Positions 55,553 through 64,000 of a stretch of 64,000 nucleotides of DNA are shown piece by piece (position 1 is the first letter of the stretch; every line of letters starts with the position of its first letter). Below the pieces are notes generated by a model that saw only the letters and a list, made by a program, of their open reading frames with translations, was not told the DNA's origin and ran no database searches. The position numbers were made by a program, and so were the translations under genes. Source of the DNA: Bacillus salipaludis (lineage in GTDB: Bacteria > Bacillota > Bacilli > Bacillales_B > DSM-18226); contig NZ_SMYO01000007.1 in NCBI RefSeq assembly GCF_004358205.1, forward strand, positions 62,001 to 126,000, written 5' to 3'.

Positions 55553-56132
55553 TTATATATGGGTTGGTATGACCATCATTGGTATTGTGTTTGCTTTGAT
55601 CAACGGGAAAATGGAAGATGTAAATAAGGCGATCTTTTCAGGTGCGCAAGATGCTGTAACTCTTTGTATTGGTCTAATTAGTATCCTCGTGTTTTGGCTC
55701 GGAATGATGCGGATTGCACAGGAAGCAGGACTTCTAGAGAAGCTTTCTAAATTATTCCGGCCGTTGGTAAAACGCTTGTTTCCCGAGGTTCCAGTTAATC
55801 ACCCGGCGATGGGATATATATTGTCCAATATGATTTCCAATATGTTTGGACTGGGCAATGCGGCTACTCCCCTTGGAATTAAAGCAATGGAGGAGCTAAA
55901 GAAGTTAAATGGCGGCAAGAATTCAGCCAGCAGGTCTATGGTTACCTTTTTAGCAATAAATACAGCAAGTATCACGATTATACCCACCACAGTTATTGCC
56001 ATCAGAATGACCTACAACTCAGCATCCCCTACGGAAATAGTTGTTCCAACATTAATTGCCACTATTCTATCAGCATTAGGTGCAATCCTGATTGACCGTT
56101 ATTTTTATTATCGAAGAAGCCGAAAAGGATGA
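55545..56132 (+). CDS. spmA: Spore maturation protein A
   Basis: An inner-membrane protein needed, with SpmB, for full spore core dehydration. The 195-residue nucleoside-recognition (Gate) domain protein has helices at about 3-20, 40-58, 83-105, 130-150 and 160-182, with FGLGNAATPLGIKAMEEL and FLAINTASITIIP. It starts inside the end of dacB and ends 7 bases before spmB. Confidence 0.95.
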   Translation: MVNYIWVGMTIIGIVFALINGKMEDVNKAIFSGAQDAVTLCIGLISILVFWLGMMRIAQEAGLLEKLSKLFRPLVKRLFPEVPVNHPAMGYILSNMISNMFGLGNAATPLGIKAMEELKKLNGGKNSASRSMVTFLAINTASITIIPTTVIAIRMTYNSASPTEIVVPTLIATILSALGAILIDRYFYYRRSRKG

Positions 56133-56139
56133 AAAGAAC

Positions 56140-56676
56140 ATGGAGCTGATCTCTGGTATCTCTCTTGGTTTTATTCCTATTTTAATAGGTTTTATTTTAC
56201 TCTATGCAACATTCAAACAGGTTCCTACCTATGAAAGCTTTGTAGAAGGGGGAAAGGAAGGAATCAAAATTGCTGTTTCAATTATTCCTTTCCTCGTAGG
56301 GATGCTCGTTGCCATTACGGTATTCCGGGCATCAGGTGCACTGGATGCCTTAATGAAATGGATTCGACCGGCGATGGAAGCAATCGGAATCCCTGCCGAG
56401 ATTGTTCCCTTATTGTTTATCAGACCCATTTCGGGAACAGCAGCGCTGGGAATGACAAGTGATTTGATTAAAGTTTACGGTCCTGATTCCTTTATTGGCA
56501 GACTGGCATCCGTATTGCAAGGAAGTACGGATACTACTTTTTACGTTTTAACCGTCTATTTCGGTGCGGTTGGGATTAAAAAAATGGGGGATGCCTTAAA
56601 GGTCGGTCTATTAGCGGATATAGTTGGAATTGTTGTCGCCATCATTGTGGTTGCTTTTGTTTTTGGAGCAAAATAG
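56140..56676 (+). CDS. spmB: Spore maturation protein B
   Basis: Partner of SpmA in spore core dehydration. The 178-residue Gate-domain membrane protein has helices at about 5-25, 42-65, 95-115 and 150-178, with FIRPISGTAALGMTSDLI and GSTDTTFYVLTVYFGAVG. ATG at 56140 has AAAGGA upstream; the earlier in-frame codon at 56092 falls in spmA. Length equals the family norm. A 17-bp terminator follows. Confidence 0.95.
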   Translation: MELISGISLGFIPILIGFILLYATFKQVPTYESFVEGGKEGIKIAVSIIPFLVGMLVAITVFRASGALDALMKWIRPAMEAIGIPAEIVPLLFIRPISGTAALGMTSDLIKVYGPDSFIGRLASVLQGSTDTTFYVLTVYFGAVGIKKMGDALKVGLLADIVGIVVAIIVVAFVFGAK

Positions 56677-56686
56677 GAATAAAATA

Positions 56687-56737
56687 AAAATAAAGAAAGC
56701 AAGTTCCTACGAGAGGAGCTTGCTTTCTTTATTTTGG
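56687..56737 (+). terminator. Terminator of dacB-spmA-spmB
   Basis: A perfect 17-bp stem (56687-56703 with 56719-56735) and a 15-base loop. It could also stop transcripts from the opposite strand. Confidence 0.92.
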
Positions 56738-56859
56738 TATATCATTAGCTTTGAAAAATGTCGAAGTTATGTCATAATTCATTAGGATGGAATAAAACTA
56801 ATTGTTTTCTTATTTAATGTTTTGGCTGTGTTAAAGGACAATGTTGATTTTTTAACCCA

Positions 56860-57048
56860 GTTGATTGGAGCGGAAGGCGCGAAGACTCCTCGAAAATGCT
56901 ATCGCATTTTCTTCGTGCGTGGGCGGATTCAAGGAAGCAATTCACTGTCCTGCGGGAGTACGGGGCAGGGGAGACCCCACAGGAGCGAAGCGACGAGGAG
57001 GCTCCCCGGCACGCCCGCGAACCGCTCGCGCCTGGAGCGGAAATCAAC
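56860..57048. repeat. Dispersed GC-rich palindromic repeat, family A copy 2
   Basis: 189 bp bounded by inward-facing GTTGATT. It shares with 23886-24016 the blocks GGAGCGGAAGGCGCGAAGACT (start-like), GAGACCCCACAGGAGC, CGAGGAGGCTC and TGGAGCGGAAATCAAC in the same order. It has an additional inner palindrome CGAAAATGCTATCGCATTTT followed by CTTCG. It stands between spmB and rluB. A long frame running through it into rluB is an artefact of its GC richness. Confidence 0.85.
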
Positions 57049-57104
57049 AGACAAATTTAACAAAACCAATGTTTAAAAGAAAAATCCCCGAGGTGAAATA
57101 TAAA

Positions 57105-57842
57105 ATGGAACGATTGCAAAAAGTAATGGCCGCAGCAGGCATCGCATCAAGAAGGAAATCGGAAGAATTAATCAAAGAAGGAAAAGTGAAGGTAAATGGG
57201 AAAATTGTTACCGAGCTTGGTTTAAAGGTCTCAGCAAACGATAAAGTAGAAGTTAATGAAATACCGATTGAAAGAGAAGAACCAGTTTATTTTCTATTGT
57301 ACAAACCGCGCGGAGTAATCTCAAGCGTAAGTGATGATAAAGGAAGGAAAGTGGTTACCGACTTCTTTTCAGAATTTAAAGAAAGAATTTATCCTGTCGG
57401 GCGGTTAGATTATGATACATCTGGTCTTTTGCTAATGACGAATGATGGGGAATTTGCTAATTTATTGATGCATCCGAGGAATGAAATTGAAAAAGTATAT
57501 GTTGCAAAAGTAAAAGGGATTCCACAAAAAGAAAGTTTAAGAAAATTGGAAAAAGGCATTCGGCTTGAGGATGGAAAAACCGCACCTGCAAAGGTAAAAA
57601 TGCTCTCATTGGATAAAAAGAAACAAACAGCCATTGTTGAAATTATTATCCATGAAGGCAGAAATCGCCAAGTTAAAAGAATGTTCGAAGCCATTGGCCA
57701 TGAGGTAATAAAATTGAAGCGTGAACGTTATGGCTTTCTAACATTAAATGGACTAAGTGCTGGTGATGCAAGAGAATTAACTCCGCATGAAGTTAAGCAG
57801 TTAAGAGCACTTGCGATGGAATCTACCAAAAAAAATTCATAG
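57105..57842 (+). CDS. rluB: 23S rRNA pseudouridine synthase RluB-type
   Basis: Makes pseudouridine in 23S rRNA (RsuA/RluB branch). The 245-residue protein has an S4 domain (ERLQKVMAAAGIASRRKSEE, GKVKVNGKIVTELG) and the catalytic domain with the aspartate in GRLDYDTSGLLLMTNDG, LLYKPRGVISS and IHEGRNRQVKRMFEAIGHEV. ATG at 57105 has GAGGTGA upstream and begins the S4 domain; a frame from 56865 would add 80 residues of repeat-derived, unrelated protein. It corresponds to B. subtilis ypuL. Confidence 0.94.
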   Translation: MERLQKVMAAAGIASRRKSEELIKEGKVKVNGKIVTELGLKVSANDKVEVNEIPIEREEPVYFLLYKPRGVISSVSDDKGRKVVTDFFSEFKERIYPVGRLDYDTSGLLLMTNDGEFANLLMHPRNEIEKVYVAKVKGIPQKESLRKLEKGIRLEDGKTAPAKVKMLSLDKKKQTAIVEIIIHEGRNRQVKRMFEAIGHEVIKLKRERYGFLTLNGLSAGDARELTPHEVKQLRALAMESTKKNS

Positions 57843-57891
57843 AAGTTTCACAATTGCCCGTTTTTGTTAATAATATGGCGGTGTTGGAAAA

Positions 57892-57900
57892 TGGTATAAT
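57892..57900 (+). promoter_or_regulatory. Extended -10 promoter of resA
   Basis: TGG-TATAAT at 57892-57900 is an extended -10 element about 43 bases before resA, with no good -35 at the usual distance. Activator-dependent expression by ResD would fit, but no box was identified. Confidence 0.5.
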
Positions 57901-57942
57901 TTAGACAAACTGTGTTAAAAGGGGTTTTCTGGAGGGGTATAA

Positions 57943-58467
57943 ATGAAAAAACGGCGTTTAGTGATGAGAACGATTATATTGCTTGTACTTGGGTTAGCTG
58001 TTGCTTATACGCTATATCAAAATTTAACTAAGGATGATCAGCAAAAAGTAGCAATCGGAAAACCGGCACCGGATTTTGTTTTAACCGATATGCAGGGGAA
58101 AAAGCATCGTTTATCCGATTATAAAGGACAGGGAGTATTTCTAAATTTCTGGGGAACTTGGTGCAAACCCTGTGAAAAAGAAATGCCTTACATAAATAAT
58201 CAATACCAGCAATTTAAGGATAAAGGTGTGCAGGTTCTCGCGGTTGATATTAACGAGTCAAATATTGCCGTTAACCAATTTGTGGACCGATATAGTCTTG
58301 ATTTCCCAATTGTCATTGATAAGGATAAACAAGTGATGAATGTCTACGGTATTGATCCGCTTCCAGCGACATTTTTAATTGATAAAAATGGCAATGTAGT
58401 AAAATATTTTACTGGTCAATTAACGGAAGACAGGGTAAGGGAATTTATGGAGAAAATTAAACCTTAA
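57943..58467 (+). CDS. resA: Thiol-disulfide oxidoreductase ResA
   Basis: Reduces the haem-binding cysteines of apocytochrome c outside the membrane. The 174-residue protein has an N-terminal membrane anchor (about 8-26) and a thioredoxin fold with WCKPC (C74, C77). The family glutamate and PLPATFLIDKNG are also present. ATG at 57943 follows GGAGGGG. It leads the resABC set. Confidence 0.95.
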   Translation: MKKRRLVMRTIILLVLGLAVAYTLYQNLTKDDQQKVAIGKPAPDFVLTDMQGKKHRLSDYKGQGVFLNFWGTWCKPCEKEMPYINNQYQQFKDKGVQVLAVDINESNIAVNQFVDRYSLDFPIVIDKDKQVMNVYGIDPLPATFLIDKNGNVVKYFTGQLTEDRVREFMEKIKP

Positions 58468-58487
58468 GGTTGTTGGGAGTTTTTATC

Positions 58488-60119
58488 ATGAAAGATGCAA
58501 AATGTGAATGTGGACATGTGAATCCCCATGGAACCGTGCTATGTGAAGCGTGTGGAAAGGTATTGGATGAACAGGAGAAAGAAAAACAATTAGTTGACAT
58601 GCGCTATGAGGGAAGTGCACGACGTTCACAAACCTATAATAAAACCATTATTGATAAAATATGGAATTTTTTCTCTTCTGTAAAGGTTGGGGTGTGGCTA
58701 ATTGTCATAACCTTAATAGCCTCTGCAGTAGGGACGATTTTTCCACAGGAAGAATATATACCGCAAATAATGCCTGCAGACGAGTATTATCAGAAGGAAT
58801 ATGGCTGGTTGGGGAAATTATATTACCAGCTTGGCTTTAATGATTTATATGGTTCATGGTGGTATTTATTATTGATTGCGATGATTGGAATTTCCTTGGT
58901 TATTTGCAGTCTTGACAGGGTTGTGCCTTTATATAAAGCTTTAAAAGCTCAAAATGTTACAAGACATGAAGGTTTTTTAAAACGTCAGCGTGTTTTCGGA
59001 GTCAATCCATCCATTAATACAGATGATTTCACAAAGGTAAAAGAACATTTAAAGGCGAAGCGCTATCATGTTCGTGAAGAAAATGGGGATTTGTTAGCGG
59101 AAAAGGGTCGTTTTTCCCGCTGGGGCCCATATGTAAACCATGTAGGTTTGATCATTTTTTTAATTGGTGCAATGCTTCGTTTTGTTCCTGGAATGTATAT
59201 TGATAAATCCTTGTGGATTCGTGAAGGAGAAACTGCTGTTATTCCTGAAACTAATGGTAAATACTACCTGAAGAATGAAAGATTTATCTTACAGCTATAT
59301 GATAAGGACAAAGACAAAAAATTTGATCAGGCTCTTAATAGAGTCAACCAAGTGGCTAAAAATTATCAATCTAATGTTGTTCTCTACGAAAGAGTCGGCG
59401 AAAACATTCCTGGTGAAAAGCCGAAGCTAAAAAAGGTTAAAGACTATGGTATTCGTGTTAACGATCCATTATCCTTTAACGGGTATTCAGTCTATCAAGT
59501 CGATTACAAGCTTGATGAACTGCAGTCTATGTCTTTTGCGTTGACGAATAAAACGACTGGAAAATCCTATGGGGATTTAAAAATCAATCTTTATAATCCT
59601 AAGCCTGTTTATGATCTTGGTAATGGGTATTCTGTGAAAGTTCTAAGCTATTTTCCCGATTTTGAGTTTGAAAAAGGCGGAGAACCTACTACAAAATCGA
59701 GAGTACCCAACAATCCTGCATTTGTATTTCGAATGATTACACCAGATAAACCAAAAGGGGAAACGAGTTTTGTTGCAATCCGACAAAATATTGAGCCTTT
59801 TGGTAATAATAAGTATAAAATGACATTTAGAGGCATCGAGACAAAAAATGTTTCTGGTTTAACAGTTAGAAAGGATTTAACGATTTGGGCCATCATCTTG
59901 GGCGGTATTGTTTTTATGATTGGGGTTGTCCAAGGCGCTTATTGGAATCATCGTAGAATCTGGATTCAACATAAAAATGGCGAGGTATGGGTTGCAGCCC
60001 ATACAAATAAAAACTGGTACGGTCTGAAACGAGAAATGGAAACGGTTTTAGCGGATACGCATTTTACCATGCCTGAGGATCAGCTGCAAAAAGATAGGAC
60101 GGAGAAGGAGGAAGCATAG
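58488..60119 (+). CDS. resB: Cytochrome c biogenesis protein ResB
   Basis: With ResC forms the system II haem exporter and cytochrome c synthetase. The 543-residue protein begins with a short zinc-ribbon-like CECGHVNPHGTVLCEACG, then membrane helices near 67-85, 128-146 and 205-225. A large extracytoplasmic domain and a last helix near 463-482 follow. ATG at 58488 has GGGAG 8 bases upstream; TTG at 58470 is less well placed. Its stop abuts the resC start. Confidence 0.93.
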   Translation: MKDAKCECGHVNPHGTVLCEACGKVLDEQEKEKQLVDMRYEGSARRSQTYNKTIIDKIWNFFSSVKVGVWLIVITLIASAVGTIFPQEEYIPQIMPADEYYQKEYGWLGKLYYQLGFNDLYGSWWYLLLIAMIGISLVICSLDRVVPLYKALKAQNVTRHEGFLKRQRVFGVNPSINTDDFTKVKEHLKAKRYHVREENGDLLAEKGRFSRWGPYVNHVGLIIFLIGAMLRFVPGMYIDKSLWIREGETAVIPETNGKYYLKNERFILQLYDKDKDKKFDQALNRVNQVAKNYQSNVVLYERVGENIPGEKPKLKKVKDYGIRVNDPLSFNGYSVYQVDYKLDELQSMSFALTNKTTGKSYGDLKINLYNPKPVYDLGNGYSVKVLSYFPDFEFEKGGEPTTKSRVPNNPAFVFRMITPDKPKGETSFVAIRQNIEPFGNNKYKMTFRGIETKNVSGLTVRKDLTIWAIILGGIVFMIGVVQGAYWNHRRIWIQHKNGEVWVAAHTNKNWYGLKREMETVLADTHFTMPEDQLQKDRTEKEEA

Positions 60120-61304
60120 TTGGTATCACTTAGTAGTAATTTGCTGTTTATTGCTTTTATTCTTTACTTAATTGCTACCTTATTTTATGGAGGAGCGATT
60201 AAAGCGAAAAAAAATATAGATGAGAAAAAAGGAACCAACAAGTGGGGGAAAATTGCTGTATTTTTAACGATTATTGGTTTCATCTCTCAATTGGGTTACT
60301 TTATTCTAAGATGGATTGCTTCTGGACATGCACCAGTAAGTAATATGTTTGAGTTTACAACCTTTTTTGGTATGGCTCTTGTCGGGGCATTTATTGTTAT
60401 CTATTTTATTTATCGAGCCGTCCTTCTTGGATTGTTTACCATGCCCGTAGCTATTCTAGTCATTGCTTACGCAAGTATGTTTCCGCGTGATATAACGCCA
60501 TTAATACCAGCATTGCAAAGTTATTGGCTCTATATCCATGTGACCACTGCTGCAATTGGTGAAGCGATATTAGCCATTAGCTTTGCGGCAGGTTTAATCT
60601 ATCTTGTAAAGGCGGTTAATCAATCGAAATCTAGTAAACAAACCTTTTGGCTTGAAATTGTCATGTTTGGTCTTGTTACCACATTGGGATTTGTTTTAGT
60701 TTCTTCCATTTTTTCCGGAATCGGTTATCATGAGAAATTCAACTGGGTTGATAAAAATAAAAATCAAGTGCAAGTTGAATACACAATGCCCGCTGTTATT
60801 GGGCCTCATAAAGGAGAATTAGTAACAAAGGGTGGTTTTGAACCGGTTGTGGAAATGCCGGCAATGATCAATGCTAAAAAAATGAACACGGTCATGTGGT
60901 CCTTTGTTGGAGGACTGATTCTTTACGGTATCATTCGCTTAGTGCTTCGAAAACGAATTGCCGCAGCTCTTCAGCCGTTTGTAAGAAATATTAAACTCGA
61001 TTTTGTTGACGAAATTAGTTATCGGTCTGTAATAATCGGTTTTCCTGTATTTACACTTGGTGCTCTCATCTTTGCAATGATTTGGGCGCAGGTTGCATGG
61101 ACAAGATTCTGGGGCTGGGACCCTAAGGAAGTATGGGCTCTAATTACCTGGTTGTTCTATGCCGCCTTTTTACATCTCCGTCTGTCAAAAGGCTGGCATG
61201 GTGAAAAATCAGCATGGCTTGCAGTCATCGGCTTTGTAATTATCATGTTTAATCTAGTTGCGGTTAACTTAGTCATTGCTGGTCTTCATTCATATGCTGG
61301 ATAA
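60120..61304 (+). CDS. resC: Cytochrome c biogenesis protein ResC (CcsA type)
   Basis: Haem-handling half of system II. The 394-residue polytopic protein has about eight helices and the tryptophan-rich haem motif [14 protein letters not shown] near residue 336, with conserved flanking histidines ([21 protein letters not shown]). TTG start at 60120 touches the resB stop and follows AAGGAGG. The terminator at 61328 separates it from resD-resE. Confidence 0.95.
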   Translation: MVSLSSNLLFIAFILYLIATLFYGGAIKAKKNIDEKKGTNKWGKIAVFLTIIGFISQLGYFILRWIASGHAPVSNMFEFTTFFGMALVGAFIVIYFIYRAVLLGLFTMPVAILVIAYASMFPRDITPLIPALQSYWLYIHVTTAAIGEAILAISFAAGLIYLVKAVNQSKSSKQTFWLEIVMFGLVTTLGFVLVSSIFSGIGYHEKFNWVDKNKNQVQVEYTMPAVIGPHKGELVTKGGFEPVVEMPAMINAKKMNTVMWSFVGGLILYGIIRLVLRKRIAAALQPFVRNIKLDFVDEISYRSVIIGFPVFTLGALIFAMIWAQVAWTRFWGWDPKEVWALITWLFYAAFLHLRLSKGWHGEKSAWLAVIGFVIIMFNLVAVNLVIAGLHSYAG

Positions 61305-61327
61305 TAGATAAGAATAGATTTAATCTT

Positions 61328-61362
61328 ATAGCCTTCACAATTGGTTAGTGAAGGCTATTTTT
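61328..61362 (+). terminator. Terminator of resABC
   Basis: A perfect 11-bp stem, ATAGCCTTCAC with GTGAAGGCTAT, and TTTTT. Confidence 0.92.
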
Positions 61363-61477
61363 AATAATAATTATTATACCCTGTCATAATTTTGACACTT
61401 TTAGGAAAGCATTTCTTTTGAAAATATAGCAAAAAATAAACTCATTTTGTAAAATAACAACATGGGGGGATTATTTA

Positions 61478-62194
61478 ATGGAAAAAGACGTAAAAATCTT
61501 AGTTGTAGATGATGAGGAAAGAATTCGCCGACTTTTAAAAATGTATTTAGAGCGTGAAAATTATATGATTGACGAAGCTGAAGATGGAGAAGAAGCTTTA
61601 TCTAAAGCGATAGAGAATGATTATGACTTAATTCTTTTGGACCTTATGATGCCTGGTAAGGATGGTATCGAGGTCTGCCGTGAACTGCGGGAAAAGAAAG
61701 CGACCCCTATCATTATGTTAACGGCGAAAGGTGAAGAGATCAATCGAGTGCAAGGCTTTGAGGTTGGTACAGATGACTATATTGTAAAACCTTTTAGCCC
61801 TAGGGAAGTTGTCCTGCGTGTAAAAGCTTTATTGAGAAGATCGTCTCAAACAAGTTTTTTACAAACTGAAACGACGACAAAAGACGTTATCGTATTTCCA
61901 TTTTTAACAATTGATAATGATGCACATAGAGTTACTGCAGAGGGAAAAGAAGTAAGTTTAACACCAAAAGAGTATGAATTGCTATATTTCCTGGCAAAAG
62001 CTCCCGATAAAGTTTTTGACCGAGAACAATTATTAAAAGAAGTATGGCATTATGAATTTTTTGGAGATTTGAGGACGGTAGATACCCACGTAAAACGTCT
62101 TCGAGAGAAATTAAACAAAGTATCTGAACAGGCTGCCAGAATGATTGTAACCGTTTGGGGTGTCGGATATAAATTTGAGGTTGTAAATGGATGA
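61478..62194 (+). CDS. resD: Response regulator ResD
   Basis: An OmpR-type transcription factor controlling aerobic and anaerobic respiration and the res genes. The 238-residue protein has a receiver domain with the acidic pair DD (residues 11-12), phosphorylated D55 in LLDLMMPG, and the lysine in VKPFSPRE. A winged-helix output domain with [19 protein letters not shown] and [13 protein letters not shown] follows. ATG at 61478 follows GGGGGG. It overlaps resE by 4 bases (ATGA). Confidence 0.95.
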   Translation: MEKDVKILVVDDEERIRRLLKMYLERENYMIDEAEDGEEALSKAIENDYDLILLDLMMPGKDGIEVCRELREKKATPIIMLTAKGEEINRVQGFEVGTDDYIVKPFSPREVVLRVKALLRRSSQTSFLQTETTTKDVIVFPFLTIDNDAHRVTAEGKEVSLTPKEYELLYFLAKAPDKVFDREQLLKEVWHYEFFGDLRTVDTHVKRLREKLNKVSEQAARMIVTVWGVGYKFEVVNG

Positions 62195-63984
62195 CCTTTC
62201 TACGAAGTGTAGTAGGTAAACTATGGATTACCATTCTATTACTGGTATCAGTTGTACTGTTTATTCTAACAGTGATGCTCCTCGAATTTTTTCAAAACCA
62301 AAACATTCTTGAAACAAAAGATAAATTAACTCATTCTGCAGAAAAAATTGCCCGTGTGTTGGAAGAGCATCCGAATGATCAATTTTCGCTTGCATTGGAG
62401 ATATCATGGGAAATAATCGATGACGTTACAAAAGTAGTCATTGTTAAAAATGACGATGAGATTTACTACTCACCAAATACAAAAAAAGCAACGAAATTGA
62501 CCATTTCAGATATTAAAAAAGACACTGAATTGGCAAAGGTTTTTAAAGAAAATAAAACGGTAGAAAAGGTTTCGGATTTTGCAGTAGACCAAAGTGACGG
62601 TAATCAAGAAGCAAGCTATTCTATTATTGGAGTGCCGCTTCATTTACCAAATGGAAAAATGGGCGCAGTTTTCATCTATCAGTCCTTAAAGGACATGCAG
62701 GAAACAACCCATTCGACAACACGATTTATTTTACTTGTCGCTGGAGTTGCTATTATCTTAACTACTATATTTGCCTTCTTTTTATCAACGCGAATTACAG
62801 CGCCACTACGAAAGATGCGAGAGGCGGCATTTGAAGTGGCGAGAGGGAAGTTTGATACAAAGGTTCCAATACTCACCCATGATGAAATTGGTGAGTTAGC
62901 AACGGCTTTTAATCAGATGGGAAGACAATTAAAATTCAACATGAATGCACTTAACCAAGAAAAAGAACAGCTTGCAAGCATCCTGAGCAGTATGGCAGAC
63001 GGGGTTATTACCTTTAATCGTGATGGTACCATCTTAATTACTAATCCACCTGCAGATCGGTTTCTTCAATATTGGTACTATGAAAAAGGCCTATCGTCCC
63101 ATTCAGAGGCAATTCCATCGAAAGTCATGGAACTATTCCAACAAGCTGTTGATACCGAAAAAGAGAAAATTGGTGAAATTTCTCTTCAGGGGCGTCATTG
63201 GGTCATTTTAGTGAGTCCGCTTTACAGCAACCGGTTTATACGGGGGGCTGTCGCGGTTTTACGTGATATGACGGAAGAACGGCTGCTTGAAAAAATGCGA
63301 AGAGATTTTATTGCCAATGTATCACATGAACTAAGAACACCTATTTCGATGCTGCAAGGATATAGTGAAGCAATTGTCGATGATATTGCGGAAACACAGG
63401 AAGAGAAAAAAGAGATGGCAAAAGTAATCTATGACGAATCATTAAGAATGGGACGCCTTGTGAATGAACTTCTTGATTTGGCAAGGATGGAAGCGGGACA
63501 TATTCAATTAACGGTGGAGGAAGTTAATCTTTCTTCCTTTATAAATAGGATTATTCATAAATTCCAAGGTCTTGCCAAAGAGCATGAAATCTTATTAAGT
63601 TCATATATCGGGAATATAGTCAGTCCAATTTCTTTCGACCCAGATCGCATTGAACAGGTGTTGACCAATCTGATTGATAATGCCATTAGGCATACCCCAA
63701 AGGATGGAAGAGTGACATTAAAAGTTTCCGAGGAGAATAATAGAATTGTCATGGAAGTTGCTGATTCAGGTTCTGGTATTCCTGAGGAAGATTTACCGTT
63801 TGTATTTGAACGTTTTTATAAGGCAGATAAAGCCCGTACTCGGGGAAGGTCTGGGACTGGTTTAGGACTTGCTATTGCCAAGAATATTATTGAAGCCCAT
63901 CGCGGACATATTTCCGTTCATAGTAAAATCGGTCAAGGAACGACATTTTCCTTCTTTCTTCCTCGAAAACAGGGAAAAGAGTGA
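62191..63984 (+). CDS. resE: Sensor histidine kinase ResE
   Basis: Membrane sensor kinase for ResD. The 597-residue protein has helices near 10-32 and 174-197 around an extracytoplasmic domain, a HAMP domain ([19 protein letters not shown]), a PAS-like domain ([20 protein letters not shown]) and a DHp domain with phosphorylated H379 in [12 protein letters not shown]. The ATPase domain has N box [18 protein letters not shown] and [15 protein letters not shown]. The gene is complete and the window ends 16 bases later. Confidence 0.96.
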   Translation: MTFLRSVVGKLWITILLLVSVVLFILTVMLLEFFQNQNILETKDKLTHSAEKIARVLEEHPNDQFSLALEISWEIIDDVTKVVIVKNDDEIYYSPNTKKATKLTISDIKKDTELAKVFKENKTVEKVSDFAVDQSDGNQEASYSIIGVPLHLPNGKMGAVFIYQSLKDMQETTHSTTRFILLVAGVAIILTTIFAFFLSTRITAPLRKMREAAFEVARGKFDTKVPILTHDEIGELATAFNQMGRQLKFNMNALNQEKEQLASILSSMADGVITFNRDGTILITNPPADRFLQYWYYEKGLSSHSEAIPSKVMELFQQAVDTEKEKIGEISLQGRHWVILVSPLYSNRFIRGAVAVLRDMTEERLLEKMRRDFIANVSHELRTPISMLQGYSEAIVDDIAETQEEKKEMAKVIYDESLRMGRLVNELLDLARMEAGHIQLTVEEVNLSSFINRIIHKFQGLAKEHEILLSSYIGNIVSPISFDPDRIEQVLTNLIDNAIRHTPKDGRVTLKVSEENNRIVMEVADSGSGIPEEDLPFVFERFYKADKARTRGRSGTGLGLAIAKNIIEAHRGHISVHSKIGQGTTFSFFLPRKQGKE

Positions 63985-64000
63985 ATATTTTGACGATTGT

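Noticed and set aside
56865..57104. N-terminal extension of RluB by 80 residues
   Set aside because: It reads through the dispersed GC-rich repeat. The S4 domain begins at the ATG at 57105, which has its own GAGGTGA site.

Overview
The window is a stretch of chromosome from an endospore-forming Bacillaceae bacterium. It carries the sporulation genes spoIIM, spoIIAA-spoIIAB-sigF, spoVA genes, dacF, dacB, spmA-spmB and mciZ. AGGAGG-type ribosome binding sites are strong, TTG/GTG starts are frequent, coding sequence is AT-rich, and gene order largely follows the B. subtilis bkd-yqj-yqk-spoVA-ypu-res arc. Differences from B. subtilis (a mut operon beside bkd, pdp inside the drm-pupG-dacF cluster, a shortened spoVA operon, no rib operon beside ribT) point to another Bacillaceae genus, perhaps Neobacillus-like. 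No rRNA, tRNA, prophage or insertion sequence was seen.

Layout. 1-7.7 kb: end of the branched-chain 2-oxoacid dehydrogenase operon (bkdAA', bkdAB, bkdB), then mutA-mutB-meaB. 7.8-15.3 kb: an unrecognised lipoprotein, bacilliredoxin, an L,D-transpeptidase, a Prli42-like micropeptide, mce-pccB, an M20 peptidase and dinB. 15.4-31.5 kb: a secreted M14 peptidase, zwf, rnz, namA, a glycosyltransferase, proI under a T-box, yqjP-yqjQ, an SOS locus (yqzH/polYB/yolD-like), a CDGSH protein, yqkB, yqkD, a lone CoA-transferase B subunit and yqkE. 31.55-32.2 kb: a noncoding array of about 12.5 units with a 52-bp period. 32.2-37.7 kb: yqkF, mciZ, nudF, yqxK (EndoQ), spoIIM, fur, yqzK, xerD. 38-42.6 kb: deoB-punA-pdp and dacF. 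42.7-47.5 kb: the sigF operon and a reduced spoVA operon. 47.6-57.8 kb: lysA, ribT, ypuF, scpA-scpB, ypuI, a superoxide dismutase, dacB-spmA-spmB, rluB. 57.9-64 kb: resA-resB-resC and resD-resE.

How the genes work together. Branched-chain 2-oxoacids are oxidised by Bkd. Propionyl-CoA from valine and isoleucine can pass through PccB, Mce and MutA/MutB, guarded by MeaB, to succinyl-CoA, so the first 13 kb reads as a catabolic module. deoB, punA and pdp salvage nucleosides. The spo, dac, spm and mciZ genes cover compartment-specific sigma activation, FtsZ inhibition, engulfment, cortex formation and spore core chemistry. The res genes handle cytochrome c maturation and redox-responsive control.

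Nonstandard content: the 52-bp array, two families of dispersed GC-rich palindromic repeats (two copies each), several micro-genes (Prli42-like, MciZ, YjcZ-like, a 46-residue and a 32-residue protein of unknown role), paired LexA boxes, a palindrome at the deoB promoter, and orphaned members of normally multigene systems (ribT, a CoA-transferase B subunit, pccB without biotin carboxylase, spoVA without AC-AD-AEB).
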